DNA of 64,000 bases from Bilabrum cf. latius (lineage: Eukaryota > Bigyra: Bicosoecida > Bigyra > Bicosoecida). Shown here piece after piece: positions 51,625-60,801 of this stretch. A model generated the notes under the pieces. It was not told the origin of the DNA. It made no database searches and saw only the letters and a program-made list of their open reading frames with translations. The DNA lies in assembly GCA_965178125.1 (NCBI GenBank), contig OZ237742.1:930001-994000 (forward strand), written 5' to 3'. The stretch's first letter is position 1. The number at the start of each line of letters is the position of its first letter. The translations under genes and the position numbers were made by a program.

Positions 51625-53799
51625 TCAATCGGTCTTGCTCTCAGCCACAGGCCCGTCTCCGTCGCTGGCACTTGAATCTGCTGGCGCTCGGCTAGCCTTG
51701 CTGCCAACTGCCGCACCGGCCGGCGCCTCCACGCACTTGGCCATGGCGAGCAATTGCTTTGCAAACCCAGCCTCCGGATAGGCCTCCACCGCCGATTCGC
51801 CCCCCTCACAGCACTCCCCAAGGCGTGGATCCAGTGGCAAGCGGGCCACGATCTCGGTGCTGTACGCGCTGCACATGGAGGCTGCCGCACCTCTGGCAGC
51901 TTCATCTTCGCCAGAAGCAAAGACATGCGTCACATGCTTGCAGTCTGGGCAGGCGAAACCGCTCATGTTCTCCACCACGCCCAGCACACGCACACCTGTC
52001 TTCGCGCAAAAGCTCAGCTCCTTACGCACATCCATCAATGCAACCTCCTGCGGCGTCGTCACAACCACCGCGCCGCTCAACGGACTCCGCCGCAAATACT
52101 GCACGATCGAAATGTGCTCGTCCGACGTGCCAGGAGGCGTGTCGATCAGCAAGTAGTCCAGCTCTCCCCAGTTCACATCCGTCAAGAACTGACGGATCAG
52201 CCCGTTCTTACGAGGACCACGCCAGATCACAGCCTCGTCCTGCTTAGGAAGCATGAACCCCACAGACATCACACCCAGGTTCTCCTCCAGCCACACGGGC
52301 TCCCAGCCAGACGCGCTGCGGTGCACCTGCCGGCCCATGAGCCCCAGCATGCGGGGCAGCGACGGCCCGCAGATGTCAATGTCAAGCAGTCCGACGTTGT
52401 GTCCGGCAGCCGCGAGGGTGAATGCCAGCTGGGATGACACCGTGGACTTGCCCACGCCGCCTTTTCCGGACAGCACCAGCACAATGTTCTTGACTCCGGC
52501 GAGAGCCGTCGCTACCTGCTTGGGCGTTTCATCTGGAGCCTTGGCCTTGCCTGACGCGCACAGTTTCTGGTTGGGACAGCCGGCGCATGCCGATGCCTTG
52601 CCTGCCTCGCCTGACCCCGTGCCTGGACACGCCTCGGGTGCGTCTTCAGGCACATCCTCTCGGCGTTTCTTGAGAGCAGATTCATCCAGCGCGCTGGCCC
52701 CGCTGCCCTCTTTGCCGCCCTCGTTGCTGCCAGCAGCGACACCCACTAAAGCGGCAGGAGAGCTCCCAGCGGGGCCAACCTCCGCACCAGTGGCAGACGC
52801 AGCAGCTGATTCTCTTGACCGCTTGTCCCCAGGACTGTCAGCAGCGGAAGAGGCAGCGGTGCCATGGCCAGCGCTCGCTTCCTTGGAATCGGCTGGCTTG
52901 GGATACTTGGAGCCAACTCGCGCAGGCAGACCGTCTGCCGACTCTGGGTCGCCCGCCTGCTTGACCACAGCGGCAGCCACACTGCACCATGTCGTCGCAA
53001 TGTCCGACCCGGGCATGCGCTGCACCACGGCATGGCCCGCATCTCCGATCCTGGACACCTCGGCGTGAAGCGGGAGCCTACCAAGGAAAGGGGCGGAGGC
53101 TCTCTCGCACATCGACTGGACTCCGCTAGAGGCAACTGCAGCCGCAGCCACGGCTGCAGGGGGCTTGTCTCCGCTCAAGCTACCGCCTGGTGCGACAGCC
53201 TTGAGGTCACCCCTAAATATATCAGTTATGCTGCCGCATTCTGGGCAGGCGAAACCGCTCATGTTCTCCACCACGCCCAGCACTCGCACACCTGTCTTCG
53301 CACAAAAGCTCAGCTCCTTACGCACATCCATCAATGCAACCTCCTGCGGCGTCGTCACAACCACCGCGCCGCTCAACGGACTCCGCCGCAAATACTGCAC
53401 GATCGAAATGTGCTCGTCCGACGTGCCAGGAGGCGTGTCGATCAGCAAGTAGTCCAGCTCTCCCCAATTCACATCCGTCAAGAACTGACGGATCAGCCCG
53501 TTCTTACGAGGACCACGCCAGATCACAGCCTCGTCCTGCTTAGGAAGCATGAACCCCACAGACATCACACCCAGGTTCTCCTCCAGCCACACGGGCTCCC
53601 AGCCAGACGCGCTGCGGTGCACCTGCCGGCCCATGAGCCCCAGCATGCGGGGCAGCGACGGCCCGCAGATGTCAATGTCAAGCAGTCCGACGTTGTGTCC
53701 GGCAGCCGCGAGGGTGAATGCCAGCTGGGATGACACCGTGGACTTGCCCACGCCGCCTTTTCCGGACAGCACCAGCACAATGTTCTTGATGCCTTTCAT
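51625..53799 (-). CDS. Fused CFD1-NBP35-type cytosolic Fe-S scaffold P-loop ATPase
   Basis: A single exon encodes 724 residues with two complete Mrp/NUBP ATPase domains. Each has a deviant Walker A, SGKGGVGKST (12-21 and 444-453), DIDICGPSLPRM and a C-terminal CPxC motif after ENMSGFA. Between them sits the Fe-S signature CX13CX2CX5C (Cys391, 405, 408, 414), diagnostic of the NBP35 N-terminus, so the second half is NBP35-like. The first half lacks it and is CFD1-like. In other eukaryotes these are separate subunits of the heteromeric CIA scaffold that assembles 4Fe-4S clusters for cytosolic and nuclear proteins. The two ATPase cores are almost identical in DNA (51947-52496 versus 53240-53787), while their C-terminal tails differ. 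There are no in-frame TAGs. An upstream coding exon is possible because VADK precedes the Met in frame. Confidence 0.93.
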   Translation of the reverse strand: MKGIKNIVLVLSGKGGVGKSTVSSQLAFTLAAAGHNVGLLDIDICGPSLPRMLGLMGRQVHRSASGWEPVWLEENLGVMSVGFMLPKQDEAVIWRGPRKNGLIRQFLTDVNWGELDYLLIDTPPGTSDEHISIVQYLRRSPLSGAVVVTTPQEVALMDVRKELSFCAKTGVRVLGVVENMSGFACPECGSITDIFRGDLKAVAPGGSLSGDKPPAAVAAAAVASSGVQSMCERASAPFLGRLPLHAEVSRIGDAGHAVVQRMPGSDIATTWCSVAAAVVKQAGDPESADGLPARVGSKYPKPADSKEASAGHGTAASSAADSPGDKRSRESAAASATGAEVGPAGSSPAALVGVAAGSNEGGKEGSGASALDESALKKRREDVPEDAPEACPGTGSGEAGKASACAGCPNQKLCASGKAKAPDETPKQVATALAGVKNIVLVLSGKGGVGKSTVSSQLAFTLAAAGHNVGLLDIDICGPSLPRMLGLMGRQVHRSASGWEPVWLEENLGVMSVGFMLPKQDEAVIWRGPRKNGLIRQFLTDVNWGELDYLLIDTPPGTSDEHISIVQYLRRSPLSGAVVVTTPQEVALMDVRKELSFCAKTGVRVLGVVENMSGFACPDCKHVTHVFASGEDEAARGAAASMCSAYSTEIVARLPLDPRLGECCEGGESAVEAYPEAGFAKQLLAMAKCVEAPAGAAVGSKASRAPADSSASDGDGPVAESKTD
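51947..53787 (-). repeat. Near-identical duplicated ATPase core
   Basis: About 545 bases at 51947-52496 recur at 53240-53787 with only about three differences in the stretch I compared closely. They are in the same orientation, within one gene. Surrounding linker sequence is unique. Confidence 0.9.
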
Positions 53800-54317
53800 C
53801 TTGTCAGCAACAAGATCAGCAGCTGCGCCAAAGAATCAAAAATGAGAGGTGCAAAACTCATACAATCATCCGTATTGATAGCTCAGAATGCGATGATTGC
53901 CAAGCAGATTGGGCGCGTGCCATTGAGACGTGGCACTTGCAGCTTGCGTCAATGAAGCATATCTTACTCGGATCAGCACTGGCTGCGACATCAAATTCAA
54001 GTGGCAAGCAAAATTCGAACGTATGCACCAGCTTCATTGTATCCAAATCCGTAGCGGCTACGGTTGCTGCAATTCCGAAAAGCAGCAATGCCTTGGTCTG
54101 TAACTATGATTTAAATCAACTTACGGGCTGTGACTGGAGACTGACCGGTAGATGATTGCATTGTTTCGCTGTGAATCGCAAACTACACTCGCAGATGCTC
54201 TGCTACCAACGCTAAGAGTGATTTGGTTGCACGAACAAAAGTGCTCGAAATCGAACGTTCCATGTACCGAAATACTCAGTTCGTCGAGCGCGCGTTGGCA
54301 GTTAGCACAACAACACC
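53800..54317. other. Divergent spacer, no confident gene
   Basis: The 518 bases between the ATPase gene (-) and the next gene (+) are relatively AT-rich. A 67-codon frame from ATG 53952 to TGA 54153 has a signal-like start but no other support. Promoters for both neighbours are expected here. Confidence 0.45.
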
Positions 54318-57300
54318 ATGCAAGGTGCAACCGTCTCTCTGAAGATCATACCGTTCGGACTGTATGCTTGCCTCCAAGTTCCAATGCACTCCACTTTGGA
54401 GCAAATTCGGAGCCGTGTTGCAATCCCTACCACCTACAGGTTCATCGACAAGCACACACTCACTGCATTCTCGTTGAACCAAGAAAAGTTTGTGCAGATA
54501 TATGAAAAGTATTCCACGATTTGGCTTAGTCGCATAATTGAGGAGAAAAAGTTGGCGAGGGTTGAGGTTTTTTGGAAAGCAATCGGGTCAACAGAAGAGA
54601 TAAGTCTAGGAATACACGAATGCAATGCTGCTGATGTCCGAAAGGTAGCCATGGACGTCTCAATGGCAAAGTTTGCAATACCATCCACAGTTACGCGCGT
54701 CGAGGTTCTTGGTGGGACAAGCGAAGCGGAGGGGTTCGCGACGCATGCCGTTCACTTGCGACAGGCTGCCGAGAAGCATGAACAGGACTATAGCTCGACG
54801 GAACACCAAGATAGCACAGAAACCATTGAAACAAAATAGAAGGAGGCGACAGCAGGATCAGTTAGAGCAACATTGCAGGGCACAATCGGAGCTTTGAACG
54901 ATTCGCCCGCCAGCCTTGTGGAAGACTTCTTTATCTTGGGGGTTCACAGAGAGAATAGCACAGATGTAGCAAATACAGGCAAACCGGCCAGCAAGGGCTC
55001 GAACAGGGCAACATAGGCATCCGTGTTTCGCAGCATCCTAGACCATACAATGCATCGAGCCTCCCACGGTAGCAGCACCCTTCGAACAGGGTTTACGCGG
55101 ATTTTGAAAAACGCCGGGATCGTTTAGTAGAAGAACGAAGAGTGTAGCAAGTTGATGCGAAGGACCCGTTCGCATCTCGAGACTACCGTCGGCGACCCGC
55201 ATGCCCGCCCTATCCGTCGTAGCCGCAGTCCGTTGATGTCCGAGAGACAGGCGGAGATTTTGTACTCCCAAACCTGCAAAGTGCTAGAGAATCATCAAAT
55301 TAGACTTGAAGAGGGCGGTTCTGCGGTTTGGGCGCGCACGGGTACGATACCTTCAACTGGTTCACGGGTACCGTCAGATCCGCGCGTCGCCGTTGTTGTT
55401 GCTTTGCAGCGCGTGGTGTAGGCGCATGACCCTGCCATTCGCAGGGCCATAAGCGTCTTAGAGCAACGATCTGGGCCGTTGCGGTCTGTAGCCGGGGCGA
55501 AGTCTGGTCCCAGTCTCGTTTCCCGGGCGTGGCAGCCGAGCGGTGTCCACAGGGTGCTGGAGCAAGCAGCTAGGCTGGCGGCTACCTAGGGCTGTGAAGA
55601 GCAGTTTGCAGCGGCAATTGAAGCTTCTACGAGACGAGCATTGTCGCAGCTGATCGCAAATCGGATTCTCCCGAGCTGTCCCAGATGGAACCACCGCAAC
55701 GCCATTGCGATCGATGAGATCATCGCGAACAGCAGACCATTGCACCGCGCCCTGGACAAAGCCAGAGTTGGGCGATGGATCCATAGCTGTGTCCACATGT
55801 GCGATGGGTCGAGTGCTGTTGCCAGCACACCAAGCGCCCCCACAACGGCAGTTGGGCTTCGAGCAGCCCTCGATCTTCTCGGCTGGAGTGAGCTGCCCGG
55901 CGGATCTGACCTTTGTCATGAGGCTGTCTTCCACGCATTGGATGATATCGAGTCACCAACAGGCGATTTATCTCAGGTCTGCGATGACATACTCAAAGGT
56001 GCAAAGAGTGATCGCAGCAAAGGTGCGAAAGGTGCTGGAACAGGCACTGAGGCAGACCAGGTGTCTGAGACGTCGTGTACTTGGGCGCTAGTCTTTATCG
56101 CTTGCCGAAATATGATAGGTCAAGACTTGCATTCGTTTGGGAACGAGTGGTTGCCTGCTGTTGCTTGCGTTGGATTGCTCGACTTGCTAATTTAGGCCGA
56201 GCAGGTGCTTCGCTCGCTGTCCCGCAGCAGTGCCGCGAGTCGAAGCCCGGTGTGGTCACAGATTGACAGGCAGGGCGCCGCACCACAGCTTATCAAAGCA
56301 ACGACGCAGTGCCTGGACTGCCTTGCGAAGGAGCTCGGTGTGGTGGGCCGCACGCAGGCGAGCCGCCTCGTGCACAAGATGCAAAGCAACATACGCACCA
56401 TTCGGGACAGAGCAAACAGCTCCCGTGGCGAGCTTGGCGCGAGTGCCAGACGGCTTCGGCACACTGATACTCTACCCGTGCGCCGCGGAGCGTCGACGGG
56501 CCTGACACCCGATGAGCACGGTACTCCGGCTCGGGGTCTTGGTCGAACTGCGGCAGCGGTGGCTCAGGCCAAGGATGCTCTGCGTGCAATCCTTCACAGG
56601 TGCTCTGCGGCCCGCTAGGATAATTCGCTTGCTCTGAGCGACCCAAGTCTATTGAACGGCAAGGGCCTCCCGATTGACATGCGGTTGCTGCAGGAGGGGA
56701 CAGAGAAGCCAGGAACGCCGAGTCCCAGCCAGGGTCATGCGAAGGGTGCCAGCCCAATCGCAGCGGGGAGAACATCTGGCACTACCAGCCCGAGCTCGCT
56801 GGTCCGCACAAGCAGTGCTGGCTCCGGGTCTGGCATGATGTGCTCAGCACCCCAAGCAGCGCCCACGGGCAGCGAAGAATAGCACTCACGGAGTGCAAGT
56901 GCCAGTGGGTCCAGCTGGCACGGGAGCCCGCTGCGTGTGCCAGGTAGAGTGCCGAGCCCTTCGCTGCCACTGCTGGTGCTGCCTCTCTCGAAGCAGCAGG
57001 ACAGCGAGGCATCGGCATCGCCAGCAGCATCGGGCGGGGTTCAATCGCCCCAGCATGGAGGCAGCAGGGATGGGGTTGGTAGAGAAGTCGAGCTGCTCGC
57101 AGCCGAAGAGGCACATCCTCAAGGAGGCGGTCGCCCAATGCAAGAACACGCACCTGTTCAGAGCCTCTTGGGCGCTCTGCAAGAGCTGAGTGAGCGGTAG
57201 GAGAAGGAGTTGGCGACCCTCACGGAGCACCCAGGAGCGGGCAGGGCTGCCAGACGCAAAGAAGCCAAGTCGGTGTGTCTCGACTTCGTGTTGGGAGAAA

Positions 57301-57362
57301 GGGATGAAAGGCAAGATGCCACGAACACCCCAGGCTGGATCCCTGCAGAGCAAGTCTCTTGA
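54318..57362 (+). CDS. Large unknown protein with ten in-frame TAG codons
   Basis: ATG 54318 (in-frame TGA upstream at 54219) opens a frame of 1014 codons to TGA 57360. The first 170 residues look globular (FIDKHTLTAFSLNQEKFVQI, IWLSRIIEEKKLARVEVFW). Later parts are helical and charged, then Ser/Gly rich. No family is recognised. In-frame TAGs: 54837, 55014, 55125, 55128 (two in tandem), 55419, 55587, 56193, 56616, 56880 and 57198. Between TAGs the frame stays free of TAA and TGA for about 3 kb, far beyond chance, which supports a real gene. The 3' end is uncertain: coding-like sequence carries on past 57362 in other frames, so this may be the front of one gene with the ankyrin protein at 57862-59247. 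Confidence 0.62.
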
Positions 57363-57861
57363 TGATATGTTCATCTTTGGTGGATCCAGTGAGCCGCCCT
57401 ACTGGGTGGTGCGGCAGCTATTCGTGGTCGCAATTGCTGTGTGTGCAGCCAGGAGGTGGCGGTGCAGTGGGTCTAAGGGCTGCATGGTGCTGGTGGTGAC
57501 TCATCCTTGAAGCTGGGACTGAGATTAACAGTGAGATCAAGGAGCAGCAGCGGATGGGGCTGGGCGCAGTGTCGGCTGTCCGACCCAAAGCTACTTGGGC
57601 ATGATGACCCGTACATAGAACGCTCGATTGACAGAGAACATTGGGAGCCTGAGGCGGTCCTATGCTCGGTAGCAGAAAGTGCCAGCGGAGGTCTTGGCCA
57701 AGAACACTCTTGAGAGAGTGTGCCAGGCGGATCATGGCCCAAGTGCGGCTGATGGGTCGGCTGGAATGTATTTATGAGTGCAACAGCGGGCTGCTTCTCT
57801 GATGATGAGGTTTTTGAAGAAGTGAAGGGCGCGGTCAGGTCGGGACTTGGCCGCCCGGGGG
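57363..57861 (+). other. Coding-like segment with shifting reading frame
   Basis: Protein-like pieces appear in successive frames: KSLDDMFIFGGSS, EAGTEINSEIKEQQRMG, ENIGSLRRSYAR then TAG then QKVPAEVLAKN, and GCFSDDEVFEEVKGAVRS. No set of GTRAG/GCAG introns joins them cleanly. Missing exons, single-base assembly errors or decay of the joint between the two neighbouring coding regions are all possible. Confidence 0.45.
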
Positions 57862-59247
57862 ATGGAGAGGGCCCTTCATGCATACTGGCATGTCAGTGTC
57901 AGTGGCAATGGTTGTACATGGTGCGAGCCAGACCTGCGTGGTACTCGCCGGACAGGTCCGAGGAGGCAAACATTGACTCACCCCTCCCTCCCTTCCCCTC
58001 TCATCCGCCAGACAGTACCCCATGAATCCCTGTCCGGGCGACGCCGACCAGCTTTCGTGGGCGGGGCGGGCCCATCGAGGTCGAGAGGAAAGATGCAGCG
58101 CATGGGGGTGCACCCGTGCGCACCATCACCATCTGTTCTGGCGGTGGGAAGTTCATTAGACAGCCGACCAAAAACATATTTTGATGACTCAGATGCTGTG
58201 ATTCTTGCGAAAGTTACTGCATACAACATGGCATCATCGGATAGCTTTGAGACGCCGCGCACGTTCATTGCCTCGCATAGGTCTGATCGCACAGAGTTTG
58301 TCACGCCCAGAGAGCTTAGCTCTTAGCGTTCATCTGCATTTCATACCGCAAGAGAACTGGATGAGTCTGGCGACGGGGCAGCATCTGGTGTGCACTCAGA
58401 GCGGCTTGAGCTGGAACGATAGCGGGCGGCTATGCCTTTCGCAACTCCTGGACTGCCACCAAGTGCCGCTGGTATGGCCAGCGATGCACCTCGGCAATTA
58501 GCGTCAGAATCTTCTTATGTCTAGACCATCAGCAGAAAAGCACACGACCCTGATGACGACAGGAGGTTCGGGAGGCACTCTGATGCAACGTCAGGCACTA
58601 CACCGCCTGCCAGTGGGCACGTTGCCGGGGCGGTGGCTTCCAAGGCACATGCGACTGACCAAGGTCCTATGCCAGTCTTAGCTGCAGTTGTATCGAAGTC
58701 GTCGCACGGGCATTCAGGAGCTGCCTCAGAGCCGGCAGGTGCGTCCGCCCCTGCACCAGCGCATGCTTTCGGATACTCCGTTCTCAGGAGCACGGCCACG
58801 GCCCATCCTGCTGGATGTGGCGCAGGTGAGGTAGCATCTGGACACATGGTTGGTGCAGGCGCGGCTGATTCCCGATTTGGGGCGGCAGGCGGAACATCGG
58901 GGGGTCCCCTGGGCGACGAGGCAGTGGAGGACATCTTCAGCCTCGCGAGGCACGGGAAAGCAAGCAGGGTGCAGCAGCTGCTCAGCATGGGAGTGCCAGC
59001 GGATATTAGGGACGAGCATGGGAACACTGTGCTGCATATCGCGTGCCAGAACGGCCTCCGGAAGGTCGCCAAGGCCGCCCTTCGGATGGGGTGCGATATC
59101 AACGCGGTGAACACCAAGGGAAACACCCCACTGCATTTCTGCTTTGCATACAGGTTCACGGACCTGGGGAGCTACCTGCAGTCCAAGGGGGCGAGCAGCA
59201 CGATTCGGAACCGGTCGGGTCTCCTGCCGGAGGAGGGCATCGCCTGA
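57862..59247 (+). CDS. Ankyrin-repeat protein (C-terminal part of a larger gene?)
   Basis: The frame is open from 57826 to TGA 59245; the Met at 57862 is only the first available. The last 110 residues are typical ankyrin repeats: DIFSLARHGKASRVQQLLSM, DIRDEHGNTVLHIACQNG, DINAVNTKGNTPLHFCFAY and a final GASSTIRNRSGL block. This C-terminal ankyrin module is common in large protist and algal proteins. The upstream 350 residues are Ser/Arg rich and disordered. In-frame TAGs at 58324, 58420 and 58522. Function is unknown; ankyrin repeats bind other proteins. The 5' boundary is unresolved (see the segment just upstream). Confidence 0.65.
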
Positions 59248-59527
59248 CCATCGACAAGCAAGCATCGGATCCGAGCAGCAGCTGTCGGGGTGTGTGGGCA
59301 CTGTGAGCCTGGAGTGCGCGGCCATAAGTTGGGACCAGTGCGTGGGGATGATAGGTAGGCCATTCAGGGGTAATCTTCTCTGCTGTACGGCCTGGCCTCG
59401 ACATGTTGGGTTCAGCACTGGCAGCGGGTGGATTCCGGTTTGATGAGGATTGCACGCCTGTAGATCTAGTCTACTAGTCTAGCTGACCATGGCGGAACAC
59501 CTGCGCGAAAAGAAGTCAGACAATTGA

Positions 59528-60700
59528 ATGGAATCTGTTAATAGCAGGGCACGCGTTGCCATGGGAGGCTGCGTTTGGTGCTCAAGTGCCAGTACCTCGG
59601 AGTTTTACCAAACCAAATTCAATGAATCAGTCTGCACTGCATGCAGGAAAACTAGGCCCGAGTACGGACTGATTAGCAAGTCGAATGCCAAAAACAAGTA
59701 TCTCGTGACAGATAGCGACATAAGGAGCTTGCGCTTCGTTGAGAAGCCAAACCCAACGAATGCCAAGTTTCGTGACATGAAGTTATTCCTGATCAAGCAG
59801 ATCATTGAATGTGCGCTTAGAAGGTATGGTAGCCTTGAGACTGTTGAAGAGGAAAAACGGAAACGCGAAGTGGACCGGTTCATGTCACGACAGGGCTCAA
59901 AACGATCCAAGAGGCCGACAGCCGAGCAGATTGCGACCGGGGAGGCAAGCGCGAAAGACTGGTCGAAGAAGCAAGCTGCCGTGCACCGGCGATCCTCCGC
60001 GGCGAAGTCAGAGTAGGATAGCGATGGCACCCTCATGGCTGGCGTGGACTTGGGTGAGGCGGGAAGTCGCATTGCGAGGGCATTCGGCTTGCTGTTGCAT
60101 CAGGACTACAGCAGCGGCAAGAGCTCCCGCACACGGACCGCGGGCCCCAAAACAACCAAGATCAAAGCAAAAGATAGAAATAGTTCATCCGTTGCAGGTA
60201 GGTCGACAGGCAGTGCCGGCGTGGATGAGGACACGAAGGGTGGTGGCGAGCAGGGGGAGCACAGCGTGGATGAGTCGTAGACAGAGCTCCCCAAGGAGCT
60301 GGCAGTTCTAGCTGGAATGGACGTCTGTGGGCAAGGGGCCACCGCGGAGGGTGGTTCAGCTGGTGACTAGGATGGCCTGCTGGAGGGTGCGAGGTCATCA
60401 GGCCCTGGGCCTCTCTCGCCCAGCGCCTTGCCCCGCTCCAGGCTGGGACGAAGAATGAGAGACGTGAACTACCAGACTGGATCGAAACAAGACATTGGGG
60501 TAGTAGATGTGCGCGCGGGACCGGCTGAGGGTGGTATGGAAGTATCAGCTGCATCAGCGAAGCGAAGGCGAGTCGAGACTTCGCCCGCAGCTGCGGAGAG
60601 TCAGAAAGGGTGCGCAGAAGGACACCACGATTTTCAGTCGGGATCTGGCGTCCAGGTGTGTAGCCGATGTGGGGTTCAGGCAGAGATGGAAGAGTTGTGA
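59528..60700 (+). CDS. XPA: DNA repair protein XPA
   Basis: One exon, 390 residues. The ATG at 59528 directly follows an in-frame TGA. The zinc finger is CVWC with the second pair CTAC (C-X2-C-X18-C-X2-C form), followed by the XPA DNA-binding core: YGLISKSNAKNKYLVTDSDI, LRFVEKPNP, FRDMKLFLIKQIIECALRRYG. XPA verifies damage and scaffolds RPA, TFIIH and ERCC1 in nucleotide excision repair. The N-terminal RPA/ERCC1-binding arm of animals is nearly absent. A 220-residue tail follows, interrupted by TAGs at 60014, 60278 and 60368, and ending in a Cys/His cluster (CAEGHHDF ... VCSRCG) that could bind zinc. Stop TGA 60698. The conserved core itself contains no TAG, so the tail depends on the code change. 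Confidence 0.9.
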
Positions 60701-60801
60701 GCTTTCCTATCCGGTTCAGGTTGGATTGGCGCTGCGCATCCTGATGAGCGCTTCGGTTCCGCAACAGCAGCATCACATTTTTTCACCTGGAACTTGCTTC
60801 T

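Noticed and set aside
53952-54155. A small secreted protein of 67 residues
   Set aside because: It has only a weak signal-like start; it lies in a divergent promoter spacer with no homology or splice support.
58011-58011. An intron ending cgccAG that would join frames near 57.9-58.0 kb
   Set aside because: All other introns end GCAG and no GTRAG donor lies at a suitable place, so it was left unresolved.
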